Assembly (NCBI GenBank): GCA_036429605.1
Contig: JAVFKD010000016.1
Coordinates: 2,108,001-2,172,000, forward strand
Source of the DNA: Cladobotryum mycophilum
Taxonomy: Eukaryota; Ascomycota; Sordariomycetes; Hypocreales; Hypocreaceae
Direction of reading: 5' to 3'
DNA length: 64,000 bases
The number at the start of each line of letters is the position of its first letter. Position 1 is the stretch's first letter. The notes beneath the pieces are model-generated. The model made no database searches. It was not told the DNA's origin and saw only the letters and a program-made list of their open reading frames with translations. Below, piece by piece: positions 24,401 to 36,900 of the stretch. The translations under genes were made by a program, and so were the position numbers.

Positions 24401-27400
24401 AATGGACTGATTTTCATATTTACTTTCTCGGAGCATTCAGACCGAATACCGGGACGACCAACCAACCCACCCGAAGTCACATCGCATCATATCACCAAGA
24501 GAGCCACCGAGTTTTGTAGCCCACCAGTTTTGTTCACCGTTTTATCAAGCCGTACTATAGGCTTCAAGAATAGTACATGGTGGCAATCAGAATCAGAAGA
24601 AGATAAACCGCACATCAGGAGCCGTTTATCCTCTGGTCTTCGTGTTTCGTGTGGTCCTGCTTCACACCCACTTGCATTAAAGCTTTTGCAGATCCATTCC
24701 ACCACCTTTTTTTTTTTTTTTTAACATACACACCGCATTCAGCACGCTATCAGAAAGCTGTGGGGGGTTTTTTTTTCAATTTTTCTTTTCCTTCTCAATC
24801 TTGTGTGCATCATTATACACGGCAACATATCAAATCAAAACGAACAAGCCAAGGCAAACAGAAAATTTTAATTCTCGCACGCACATTAGCTGATATGTAG
24901 CTCTGCAGGGACAATGCCGGTCGTCTGATAAGAAACCTCAACCACGTCCCTGCTGCTGTGCACCAACTTAAACTAACAGTGCGGAAGCTCAAAAAAGCCA
25001 ACCCCTCATTCGCCGTCCTGGCGTTTCGTTGACGTAGTCGTTACTTTTACACCTCATCCTGCGGCGGTCGATCAGCTGCGCCACGTCGGCTGTGCCAGAT
25101 CATCGTGTCAGGCCAGGGGCAACTTTGTGGGTTGTTGTCCATGTTTATTTTTAATTCCTTTTTCTGTGTGCGTGCGTGTTTGTTTGTTCCACCCGGGCGA
25201 CTTGGAGACTTGTTCTTTTTCTTCTCCGTCTTTGGTCATGGTACGAGAGTCGTGCTGCATGCATTCATTTGCTTCTTATATCCGCGAATCTTAGACAATG
25301 CAATTATATGCGGAACGGCAACCTGTTTCCGGTAATGCATGCATTTTCGTACCAAAAAGAAAGACATGCAAAAAGAAGCAAAAAAAGAAGACCGCTTTTA
25401 CACGTCTCCGTGTGGCTTGATAATGGGAAACAAAGTCAGAGTCGGTCGTCGTCACCATGGCTTGATGGCTGGCACAACGCCATTTGGGAACCTAATCTAC
25501 CTGCCTGTATGCAGCCGAAGAGAAGGTATTGTGGCTCTTTTAGACAGCCAAGCCCACCGTTGACTTCATAACCCTGATATTAACCTTCGGTAATTCTTCC
25601 TTGGTTCCAATATTGTGGATGTTTTTTTTGCGGGTAAATAGATGATTTGATGGAACAAGTAGTCCGTAGACGGGCAGATCATCACCGTCCTATCCCTCTC
25701 TGTCTCGTCATGCAGCTGTCATCGAGACATTCCTGGGAGTTGTCTTTCATCCATGGAAAGAGGAATAACGTGGTGGCGCTCTGGCAAACAAGTACAAGTA
25801 CTTCGGAACGAAAACTGCACTACAAGGCAAGCCTTAGGGTGTTAAGAACCGAGCCTCAAACGCCTTGTAACTCTGCCTGCATCATCACGGCATCTCAACA
25901 AATAAACAAACAAACAAATAAATAAATATATGCTTCCAAATCCTTTCACGTTGACTGTGACAATGCCATGTGCCCCGTGCATACGAACATCAACCTACAC
26001 CAACTCTCCGCATCTCGATCGCGATTCAAATCTAAATTAGCCCGTATCTACATGTAGCAAAAGCCGCGGACAACCCATTCCTCGTAAAAGGTTCCTGCCG
26101 AGTCTTCCGAAAAGAAACGAGGTTGGGGGTTAAAGAGCTGCAGCAATTTCCATCACGTTTCGCGGCTAAGTGGTAGGAGGGAGGGAGGGAGAGGGGAAAA
26201 ATGAAAGAAGCCACGCCAGATAATTACCTGTACAATCAAATCCCCTTCATCCCATGCTCCCTTTTGACAACAAGGACGTGGTCCATGTTACATTGAGTCT
26301 TACAGCGAATCTGCACCCAGCCTTGTTTTCCCGTTCAGCGTGGGGTTGAATACGGCGTACGAGAAAAAGTCTATTCGTAACAAGTTTGTCTCGTGTTTTT
26401 TCTTCTTCTTTTCTTTCCGAAAGGAACCTCGTTGGTGTTTCATTGAAAATACGTTGTATCGTATTCACGGATCTCTTCCGCCACAGGGATTTGCCCTTTT
26501 TTCGATAGCGCTTTAGCGATTGGCACCCAGCACCTACAAAGCTCGATGGCGGGACTGGCCGTCTCACCAGCCTCCTCCGCCGTCCCGCAATTTGTACGCA
26601 GTGCATTGTTGCCCATCACACACGAGTCGTTCGTTCATCAAATAAGCAGAACTGAATATGTATAGGTGATCCACAGCAGTTCTCGTATTTCCGTCTAAAT
26701 TACCGTACAAGCAAGAGCCGAAGATTAACTGCGCAGGGGAAAGATTGGACTAATCTAATCAATGCTCTCTCTCCCTAGTACCATCATGTGTCATGTCATA
26801 GTATGTCATGCTAATCTCAGGGCCCTTATCAGAAAGATCAAGATAAGATGCGTTATCTCTAATTACCAAAGTAGGATGTGTATCAAACCAATCGGCTGCA
26901 CGACAAGCGCCCGCTGATAAGATAACTCATAGGAGATCTTTCAGGTTCCATCGAACTACAGACGTAGGCTAGATTATAGCATAACAATATCTGTACGATA
27001 CCACCCATGGAAAACCAGACTCTTGATTTGATGCATTAGAAGACCATTTTACTGGACAGTGCACATATTGTGTCGTGCTAGGTAGATAAATGACACAAAG
27101 ATTCTCCTACTGCCCATGAACTACACCTCAACCAAGTATATGAAAGCTACCACCACAGTATCTAGGTAGTATCCGGGAACAACCACTCCTGCATAAGCGC
27201 CGACATGTCCTGACTGGATATCAACAATGACAAACAACTGACCGAACACACACCCTGACCTAAATCTCTCTCTCTATGCCTAATCATGGCTCCCCAAAGG
27301 CCCGAGCTCCGTGAACTTCCACATGATCATCTTGCCCTGTCGCTGCACACCGCCTCACGATAGGGACATCTGCCTGGAAGAGAGCCGAGTCGACAAGACT

Positions 27401-28028
27401 ATAGACAAGTTAGAGTCAACGGGAGCAGCCGTCGTTAGTCACAGTTGCCGTTCTATCATGACGATCCTGGGCCAGAAGAATGGGTTCCCTACTACGAACA
27501 ATACTTACCAAAGCCTAACTTCGAAGGGTTCTGGAAACGCACACGGCCACGCTGATGATGGGGAAAGCTGTCATGAACCACGAATTTCGAAGGCGGAAGA
27601 CTCCAGCGCCGGCCTGGATATTTCATTAAATCAAGATGCAATAAAAACAAGTATCATGACTACTCCGTTGATTCTCGCATGTCGTAAATCCTTCGAAGTA
27701 TAGGCCATAGTAAAATTGGCCTACTCGGCTGAACAGACAAACAAAATCTGAAAGATAGAATAGAACAAACGTGGGCTTTTCAACGGATGAAAATCTCCTG
27801 CCGATGTCGCAATTCGTCCCAGATCTCTATGAGCAGTCGCATTTCTTTTTTCTTTTCCCTTCACACGTCAAGTCACAGGCCCCTAGTTTCAGCACCTTTC
27901 GAGTTGGGAATTTGACGTCTTTTTTTGAATTGTATGCCTCAAAGCAAGGCCATATTCTTTATCCTTGCCTCGACCAATGCAACCAAACGAAAACCGCCCT
28001 CACTACCAACTCCATTCCGAAACCCGGT
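21480..28028. other. Gene-poor region of 6.5 kb
   Basis: No gene could be supported. The first 1.5 kb is probably the promoter and leader of the DUF2406 gene, with GA/CT-rich sequence (about 22395-22430) and an exact dispersed 9-mer TACGGAGTA at 22104-22112. Other contents: a G10 run (about 23388-23397), CTT runs (about 24092-24108), a T16 run (about 24707-24722), an AAAC/AAAT run (about 25897-25928), and a cluster of five GATA-type sites (26825-26925). A 36-residue plus-strand frame at 27445-27555 following an AG could be a terminal exon (see findings). I looked for tRNA-like and 5S-like signatures and saw none. Confidence 0.5.
26825..26925. promoter_or_regulatory. Cluster of GATA-factor type sites
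   Basis: Five GATAA cores in 100 bases: CTTATC at 26825-26830, GATAAG at 26842-26847, TTATCT at 26853-26858, and GATAAGATAA at 26916-26925, which holds two. Paired GATA cores are typical targets of fungal nitrogen and siderophore regulators of the AreA/SreA type. No gene was recognised next to the cluster, so its target is unknown. Confidence 0.4.
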
Positions 28029-28722
28029 TTATATCGAAGAGGGGTACAGCATGACGCGAACCGAAGCACCGAAAGACTTTGTGGGAAGAGGGGAGGTGAA
28101 CTTGGCACGGACAACGCCAGAGTTGCCTGGGGGAAAAAATATAAAGTTAGTTAAATGTCGAGGGGAAAAAACGGACTCGAGATTGTAAAATACCGTGTGG
28201 TCGGGTAACCTTGCCCCAGATAACGCGGATCTTGGTGCCGCGGATCTCCTTCTGGCCTCGGTAGACGTAGGCGACCTTCTTGCCAAGGTAGAAGCTACAC
28301 CATAAGTTTAGCATATAAACCCAATATATCGGGATGCCGTTCCAGGGGAAAAAAACGTACTTGGCAGCGTCAGTGTTGTCAACACCCTCGATCTTGATCA
28401 GGCTGGTGCCAGGGGTGGTAACATGGCGCGAGCGTTGATAGCTCAGGTGACGTCCCCTATGTCCAATCCGTCAGCCAAATGTCCATATTTTCGCAGTGTT
28501 AAATTTCGTCGATTTCGGGCGCATTCAAGCCGGTATAGAAATCTCGTCGCATCCATCCCCAGAGATGTTGTGTGTGTGCTCTCCCTCAAAATCAATTCGC
28601 GATTGGTGTTAACTCACTTGACGTATACTGCATATCAGGTCAGCATTCTGGGGGAGATGATCGCATTTTCGAAGGGATCGCCGGGGTGTTTACTCACATC
28701 TGTGACCACTTTCCGAAGGCAT
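28029..28722 (-). CDS. RPL33: Cytosolic ribosomal protein eL33 (L35Ae/Rpl33)
   Basis: Five exons on the minus strand: 28722-28698 (25 nt), 28627-28618 (10 nt), 28456-28361, 28294-28194 and 28126-28029. Joined they encode 109 aa, the family length. Conserved blocks are HRLYVKG followed by RHLSYQRS, SLIKIEGV, FYLGKKVAYVYRGQKEIRG, TKIRVIWGKVTRPHGNSGVV and the C-terminus KSFGASVRVMLYPSSI. The very short second exon supplies the codons for LYVK and is needed to join the N-terminus; both its ends have consensus AG and GT sites. eL33 is a component of the 60S subunit. Introns are 70, 161, 66 and 67 nt. The gene stands alone in a gene-poor stretch. All five exons are in phase with no frame break. Confidence 0.95.
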
Positions 28723-28858
28723 CTTGACTGTTTTATCCCTCTCAAGTAACCGTAAGATACAAGGGAGAGTCTGGGTGCACGTCGATGTGTCGTGATGTTC
28801 GGACTGGGCAGAAGAGTGGATGCGATATGGTGTGTGGTGGCACCAGCACGAAAATTTG

Positions 28859-28882
28859 AGCCCTCAGTCTCACGTGAGGGCT
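28859..28882. promoter_or_regulatory. Inverted repeat with CACGTG upstream of RPL33
   Basis: Perfect 8-bp arms AGCCCTCA (28859-28866) and TGAGGGCT (28875-28882), separated by 8 bp, with a CACGTG E-box at 28871-28876 overlapping the spacer and second arm. It lies about 140-160 bases upstream of the RPL33 ATG, a likely promoter position. Binding is inferred. Confidence 0.4.
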
Positions 28883-30928
28883 TAGGGCAACTAATAAACG
28901 AAAAAAATGTGTGGCTGATCTTCTATTGCACCGCCTCAAATTCCTTCTAGCGCCAGCAACCCCGCCACACTGCGGAGAGAGTTGCCCACAAAAACTTTCC
29001 ATAAACTGAGAGCTAACCTCTTTAGGAAGACCATGAAGCATCAAATATCAAGTTTGTGGGATTTCGCTATTGGATCGATCCTCCAGCAGTATTGCACAAA
29101 TAGTGCACTCGATAATATCTAAAATTCTGCAATATTTACTTTCTTTCCAGTCAGCTAAGCTATCACCGGATTGATGCATGTCGGTATTGATTTATCTTCA
29201 CATTAAACGCGATCATTGCGTAAACTCAATCATTTGCTGTCTTTAAGACCTGCTGCTCGTCTTGGTCTCGGTGTGCCTGGTCATGAAGCTGTTTCAATGT
29301 CCTCGGGAGTCATCATGCTCCTCTGCTATTTTCGTTCCTCGCGTGATTGGACGAGAAGAGGCCAAACGTCCTCTTGGCAAAATATATTCATAATTAGTTG
29401 GCATTAGAACCGGAGAGCCCAACTGTCTACGTATATAATGCTGCACCAACCTTTATCAGGTATATTGCACTAGCTCTTTGACATCATCGAAAGAGACTCC
29501 GACTTTAGGAGATATCAAGACATCTCAACCTCGGTGAAAGCGGGTCTTGACAATGCTCGGAGGTTGCGGACTGCGATTACTATCGTCGGCTCCCAGCGCT
29601 CAGGAACGGAGTCTAAAGTTGATCTAGATTACCAATCATCTATCCCCAGTAGCAGCACCGTACATAGTCCAACTCCCGCGTTTAACAGAGCGGAGAAGCT
29701 TTGTGAGCACTTTCTAAAACGAGCAATGAGCTCGGAATGATGTCAAATGGAAAAACCGATCTGATGGACATGCGTGGAAGATTTTGATATTGGCGGCCAA
29801 AGACCTTGCATGACATCTCTAGCACTCGTTAACCCCAGCTCATGGGAACATCAATCCCATTCAGGCCCCTAAAGACTAGATTACGTTAGTTGGAACAGGC
29901 ACTCTCCTGATCACGCGGCGGGTGGCGATGGCATGCGGGCTTTGTTGAGCGAAGGTTTCCGCTGACCATTGGTGGACTGGGGAGAATAAGACCCGTTGGG
30001 AGAAGCGTAGTAAGAACAGACTTGGCTTTTACTCACTAATAGCACGCCCAACAACACACAAAAAGATGCCTCAGGAGCTCCATTGCCGAATAGAATTTGA
30101 AACTGTGCATCCGTGCATGGCTGGAGGGATATGACTGCACGAGAGATGCAGAGGTGAAAGCAATAATTGGTGCATGCATGCGGAGGAGTAAGATAGGTGA
30201 GTAAGTACTGTAGCCATAGCACCTGTAGGTAATCTAATAAGGTATGCTCGGTAATGTCCCTGTTTGAGTTGACGAGATCCTCAGGTAATGATAAGGTAAG
30301 CTTATCTTAGAGCGAGACCCAGGAACAGCACTACCTATCCACTTTGACCAGGCATTGGAATTGGAGAAGATGTTTTCTGAAGAAATGAAGAATTTGATAA
30401 TGGGATACATGTTGAAATTGCTTAGCAAGATAAACACGATACCCTCTCAGTGGAGTTGGAGGACGACGAGGAGAAACAAAGCTGCATCCAGTGTCATGCC
30501 CTCTGCGGCATCTTCTGCTAACACCCTACTAAGCAACTTCCAGCTAACGTCACACTGAGTACTTGCTTACCTCCGGTACGTACGGATGGCCGGAGTGCTC
30601 CAGAAAAAAAGGTATTGAGTGTTCCAAAGTCCGTTCTGCGGCGTCTTTTTTAAACCCCCGTCCCTCACCTGCCCATCCAATTGCACTGTTGCTACTGTCT
30701 TAAAGTGAGCTAGCCCGCAGCGGCCATTCCTCCCTCGACCTTCTCCCCACGCCGCCCGCCCAACCCAACTCTTGGACCTTTCAACCTCCCTTCCCCCTTC
30801 GCACCAGCAATACCAGTCGATTTACTACGTCTAAAGGTTCAAGTCCGTTGTTGTATCAATCCAAAGCGTCCCTTTTTCCCTGCGCCGTCGAGCCAAAAAT
30901 CCAGTCTGATCAGGCCAAAGCTGTAGCC
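28883..30928. other. Intergenic region between RPL33 and the G6PD gene
   Basis: No secure gene. A minus-strand RPL33 promoter lies on the left and the G6PD promoter and leader on the right, with paired GATA sites (GATAAG at 30290-30295 and CTTATC at 30301-30306) about 630 bases before the G6PD ATG and CT-rich sequence at about 30730-30800. A possible orphan exon at 29470-29740 is listed separately. Confidence 0.5.
29470..29740 (+). other. Possible orphan exon or gene relic
   Basis: An open frame follows an intron-acceptor-like TTGCACTAG and runs to TGA at 29738-29740. It begins LFDIIERDSDFRRYQDISTS and ends NRAEKLCEHFLKRAMSSE, about 90 residues. Composition is protein-like and charged, with no simple repeats, but there is no ATG and I find no plausible upstream exon in the preceding 300 bases. 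I do not recognise a family. It may be the last exon of an unrecognised gene, a decayed fragment, or chance. Confidence 0.2.
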
Positions 30929-32855
30929 ATGGAGCCTCAAGCGTGTGTACCGCCAAAAAAACCCCACCATTGATATCACCTATCACCTATCGCGGAAGCT
31001 TGGGAGAGAGTTCGGCGGGGTCGGATCAACTGTTTTCGACTACGCGGTCTCCCAGCAAGCTTCAAGCTATACGGACTCAATTCTTACTGACAATTTCTAT
31101 GCAGAAAGCCGTTGGAACTCAAGGAGAACACGACTATTGTCGTTCTCGGAGCATCCGGAGATCTCGCCAAGAAGAAGACCGTATGTACCTCCATATGGGA
31201 GCTTCCCCCTCAACGTATGCTCTGCTAACATGACGTCTCTTGCAGTTCCCCGCGCTATTTGGATTGGTGAGCCGCCGCCACAGCTCAAGCAATATGGATG
31301 CCACTTTGGAAGCTAATATCTACCTGCTGCATAGTATCGAAATCAATTCTTGCCCAAGGATGTTCGAATTGTTGGATATGCGCGAACAAAGATGGACCAT
31401 GAGGAGTACCTCAAGCGCGTCAGGTCATACATCAAGACCCCCACCAAGGAGATTGAACAGCAGCTTCAGGATTTCTGCAGCCTTTGCTCCTACATTTCTG
31501 GCCAGTACGACAAGGATGAGTCGTTTGAACAGTTGACAAAGCACCTTGAGGAGATTGAGAATGGCCGTGCAGAGACACACCGTTTGTTCTACATGGCGCT
31601 GCCCCCTAGCGTTTTCACCATTGTTTCACAGCACCTGAAGAAATGCTGCTATCCCCCCAGAGGTATTGCGCGTGTTATTGTAGGTCTCATGTGCTTTCAG
31701 TCTGCTTTTCCTGCTTCTAATTGGCTGGTTATAGGTCGAGAAGCCCTTCGGCAAGGATCTTGCCAGCTCTCGCGAGCTCATGAAGTCCCTTGCACCGGAC
31801 TGGAAGGAGGACGAGCTATATCGCATCGATCACTACCTTGGTAAGGAAATGGTCAAGAATATTCTCATCCTGAGATTTGGCAACTCCTTCCTCGGGGCTA
31901 CCTGGAACCGACACCACATCGACAATGTCCAGATTACTTTCAAGGAACCTTTCGGTACCGAGGGTCGTGGTGGTTACTTCGACGAGTTCGGTATCATCCG
32001 AGACGTCATGCAAAATCACCTGCTCCAGGTCCTGACACTCCTTACCATGGAGCGGCCCATCTCTTTCGACGCCGAAGATATCCGTGACGAGAAAGTCCGT
32101 GTCCTCCGTGCCATTCCCCCAATCGAACCCAAGAACGTTATCATCGGCCAATACGGAAAATCTCTCGATGGCAGCAAGCCTTCATACAAGGAAGATGATA
32201 CCGTCCCTAAAGACTCCAGATGCCCCACTTTCTGCGCTCTCGTTGCTTACATCAAGAACGAGCGATGGGATGGTGTGCCCTTCATCATGAAGGCTGGTAA
32301 GGCCTTGAATGAGCAAAAGACTGAGATTCGAATCCAATTCAAGGATGTTACGTCGGGTATTTTTAAGGATATTCCCCGAAACGAACTTGTTATGCGAATC
32401 CAGCCCAACGAAAGCGTGTATATCAAGATGAACTCCAAGTTGCCTGGTCTTAGCATGCAGACCGTCGTTACCGAACTCGACCTGACGTACAGGAGACGTT
32501 TCTCTGATCTTAAGATTCCTGAGGCTTACGAGTCATTGGTCCTCGACTGCTTGAAGGGCGACCACTCCAACTTTGTGCGTGATGATGAGCTTGACGCTAG
32601 CTGGCGCATCTTCACTCCTTTGTTGCACTACCTCGACGACAACAAAGAAATCATCCCCATGGAGTACCCATACGGTAAGTTCTCCTCTCCCTCTTTCTGG
32701 CTGCATTAAGAAATCGGATCGACTGACGATGCGATATAGGATCCCGAGGTCCTGCGGTGCTTGATGACTTCACTGCTTCCTACGGATACAAATTTAGCGA
32801 TGCCGCTGGCTACCAATGGCCCACAACTCCGGCAGTTCCCCCTAACAAGTTGTAA
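30929..32855 (+). CDS. ZWF1: Glucose-6-phosphate 1-dehydrogenase
   Basis: Six exons: 30929-30942, 31105-31180, 31246-31266, 31335-31679, 31735-32674 and 32740-32855. The product is 503 aa, the usual size. The NADP+-binding GASGDLAKKKTFPALFGL motif (~residues 20-37) is assembled across two splice junctions. EKPFGKD and the catalytic RIDHYLGKE motif (~182-190) are present, as is the C-terminal domain with RGPAVLDDF. The enzyme oxidises glucose 6-phosphate to 6-phosphogluconolactone with NADP+, the first step of the oxidative pentose phosphate pathway, in the cytosol. The first coding exon is only 14 nt (MEPQ plus two bases), followed by a 162-nt intron; the third exon is 21 nt. No frame break. 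MED14 follows on the same strand 1.06 kb downstream. Confidence 0.96.
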
Positions 32856-33915
32856 GTAGCTGCTACCAGTGTCGCACACATTCGTACAGAACGAATGAGT
32901 GACAATTATTGTAGTTAAATTCAACCATGAGTAATAAGTTCAATGCGTCGTTGGAAGGGTATATTGGTGGAATGGAATCCAAAAGAGAAATGAATGAGAC
33001 GCATCAGGATGGGTTTAGTGGTCAAGGAATATGAGAAGCAGGGTTTAGATGTGCCTCAAAAAAAAAAATCTGACAGAAGTAAAAAGAATAAAAGTCCCTA
33101 AAAGTATATATGAGTGAATGAAGGCCGTATGTGTGCTTTTTCTTCTTCTTCTTTTTTTTTAAAGAAACAATTTGAACCATGTTTGTAGTAGGATTAGGTA
33201 ATATCATAGAATCAGCGAGACAGTAAGTCAGTGTCAGTGATGCATATGCGCCGCGAAAAAGTTTTGGTAGTTTAGGTTGAGGCTCCTTGGTCTGTGCGCC
33301 CTCGCTCACATGACCAACCCGAAGCTTTCGGCGCCGCTTTCTCTCAACTTGGGAACGGAGAAGGGCGTTTTGGTCGTCGCATCACTATTACTCCGTACTC
33401 ACGGACTCTGTTTCTCGTCATCCTTCAGCTCAAAGCGCGCCGGCTCATCGCTTTTGAAGCATCACCTGACTCGACATCCTCCATCTCTAATCCGCCGCGA
33501 GAATTGGGTGCGCGTTCTTGAAAATCCCAACCCGTGTCACGCTCGTCGCATTTAGCATCATCCCATCGACCTTTCAAAACCCGCCTCGCCTCGTCTCTAT
33601 CCATTGCCGTTATCCTCGAAATCGAAAATTCTACTCAACTCTTGCATACAGACACGCGCTCAAGTGCGATAGTCCTCCCTTCAACTTGATACGATAATCC
33701 CCACACGCCTTGGGCTGCTTGCTTGGTCGGGATCCTTTTTTTCTTCCCCATCTATCATGCTCCGCTGGCACAGTCCATAAGGAAACAGATTTCGTCCTTC
33801 CATGATATACGAAAGACTCTGATATACTCGTCGATTTCCGCCCAATTCGTCGCCAGGGGACGTGGTGTTGGTGCTTCTGAACGTGGAGGATATACAGGCT
33901 ACCTTGTTGAAGTAA
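32856..33915. other. Intergenic region between the G6PD gene and MED14
   Basis: The G6PD 3' region, with poly(A), TTC repeats and AT-rich sequence, followed by the MED14 promoter and leader. One exact dispersed 9-mer TACTCCGTA is at 33389-33397. No gene recognised. Confidence 0.55.
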
Positions 33916-36900
33916 ATGCCTGGCATCGTCAACATGGAGAATGGGGGCCAGAATGGCGTGCGCACCGATCACCCGAGAGATACAACGCTTAATGGTATCA
34001 ACGGCGTGAAAGGTGTGGACAAACCGCGGCCTGCCTCTGACAAAGGAAAGGCCGTACTAGCCTCCAACGATGATGGCGCCAACATCGTCAACGGAGAAGT
34101 CGTTGGACCTCTTTCCAGACAACGATCCAACTCCCCCGTTGATCGAACCTCGAGAATGAACGACCTCCCGGATGAGATTATTCACATTACACAGGGCTTT
34201 GTCCCGCTCTCTCTCCTGCTCACCCGACTCGCCCAAACGACCCATAATTCACTTCAAGAGAAGATAGCAGAGTTGGCCAAGATGCCAATACCTGCTGCTG
34301 CTATGAATGGGAACACGAACTACGTTCCTAGTGCCCCCGATGATACGTCGAACGAAAACATTAGGAAGAAGGCGAATTTGCTGCATTTCACACAGGACAT
34401 GCATTCAAAATGGGTCAAAGCGTTGGTTATAATGGAATGGAGCAGGAAGGCCTCAAAGGTCAGCAAGCTTATCGACCTCAAGTTTCTTCTTGATCAGCAA
34501 CGGATATTATACGACGCCGGCCTGGACAATATTATCAACGTCAAAAGAGATTTAACATATGCCCGGATGCCAAGCCCTGATTTGAAGACTGCACTTCAAA
34601 TCCTTTCCACAGGAACGGCACCCTGGATGCCTGATGTAAGTCGAATGCTCAAATCACTAGTTAGGATGGCAGAATCTAATCATATCAACAGCTTCAGTAT
34701 ATCGAGCCACCCTCATTGACGCCGGAAGAACAACTCAAATGGATCAACGATCTCAATACACTACTATCGTTGAGACTGAATCTCGAAGATTACGACAAGA
34801 TACCCTTTCATTTCAGAAAATACGAGATCAGCTCAGGTCGGGTAACATTCAAGGTTCCTGGAGAATTTGAAGTTGACCTGACTATTGCCGATGAGGACTT
34901 TGGGAAGCAGTTTTGGTTTATTGATTTTAGATATGCATTCAGCCCTGCAGCGTCCTCCCTTCCCGAGTCCCTCAGAGTCTACTTGGAAGGGTGCATCAAC
35001 GATGTGTTGGCCAAGGACGGGTTGAGCGGGTGCTACCAGTTCTTGCATGAATTCGTGTTAACCTCAAAGATTAACGAATTAAAACGCCAGGCGATGCAGT
35101 TGAGCAGGAGCTCCTGGTCGGGCACATTGGTGGTGGAGCCTTTGAATAGAGCCCTGGCTATTCAATATTGGACCTCCCGAAATCCGGCTACAGGTCTGAA
35201 AAGCTGGGTCTTGGTTGCTGTCAACAGTGGTCGAAAACCGGATGGCCGTCCAGACCCAAAATCCTCTAGTCAGTTGACAGCAAAATGGTACCGTGACAAT
35301 AAGGAGGTCAAGGATGTCGACATTGAATTGGACGTCGAGAATCTGTCGGCAGAAACTCTCCTGAAAACTGTGGTTGGACGACACATTGAGCATATTCTTT
35401 CGAGTATCCATGATAGGCTACTCGCCGCCCCACGGTTCAAGAATCGCGAAGCCGGTATGACCCTACGAATCTCAAGCGCTGATCCGGGAGCTTCCTCACT
35501 TGCTATTCAAGTTGGATATCGTGGCAGTGCATCGTTACTCATCGAGCCGACAACTGGTGCTTTTGCTGTGAAGCCACAGTCAAAATTCTCAATTCAACAT
35601 GAACATCAGCTGAACGTCGGCAAGTTCCCGGCAGAGGACGGCATGACTTGCTTGGAAAATGTGAGATGCGGAATTACAGAAGATGAACTTAATCGGCAAG
35701 GAAGCTCCATGGGCTGGTTTATCCGGAAAGCTCCAATGAATCCCGAAGAGCTGAGAGCCATAACCAAGGTTCGTGACTGGACACGAACAGTCTGGCTTCA
35801 AAAGGAGGGTTGGGGGTCGTCCTGGTTTGTTGTTGTGTTCCTCAGTCTGGGCGGAGACGAGTGGTGGTTGCTCGAAGTGTACGTTGACTCGTCCAAAAAG
35901 AATTTGTTTCCTGACTAACCAGATTTCTAGCAATTCCAACGAACCGCTTGGCTCCCCACGATTTAATGCGAAACTGCCTATGAACAAGGGGCATCCTGAT
36001 TTGTCAGGGGCATTCTGGACTAACCTGACGCTTTTTGCCACGGGTATGATAACACAGTCGGTAGACACGCGAGAACTGCATCGTCAAAGAATCAGGAGCA
36101 AGATCAATGACAATCTCAACCTGTCCCTTCCGCAGCAAGTCAGACTCCCATCTATCGAGGTGGCTCTCTCAGAGCTGTTCCCCGCCATGGTACCGGACGA
36201 TTCAAATAAGATGACGGCGCCGATAATTAATGCTGCAGAGGTAATGGATAATATCGAACTTCTAAGCCTTATCAACCAAGATGCGGGAGCACCATCTTCA
36301 TCTAAACGGACATGGGCGCATAACAACGTCGCCATCAGGTTCAAGGGCGTGCAGTGTCTTTCTCCGCCCAGAGAGGGGGATGATGGCAATGTGTTGGATC
36401 GTGAGTTGATGTGCACATCCGACGCCATCATCAGAGTCAAGAGACCATCAAAATTCCTAGCATTAAACGGCTTGGTAGATCGCGATGTTTCATATTGCCC
36501 CAGCAGAGGCGAATTTTGCTTGCGGATACGGCGCTCTGCAACTGAACCAATACTTGGCTACCTGAAGCCACGAATCAAGGCCATTGACCGATTCGTCAAT
36601 TTCCTCGAAGCAATGGACAGAGCAAAAGGGGCCATCACTAGCGAATCAGTAACGTTAAGGAAAGTCACATTCGCTTATGGCAATCCTGTTCAAGACGGGA
36701 AAGTTGGAGGTAATGGCACACCGCCACGGCGTTGGCGAGTGGTCATGGATTTATCGAAAGACGAGATTGATGTTGAGATCGAGAAGGGTAATCCCCATCT
36801 TCGAGTTATCGATCTTATGAGACGGCTGGTGAACAAGGACGGTGGTATAGGCGCGTTGATGGCCTGGCTACCAGTCTCGTTACCAGCTCTAATGGCTATT

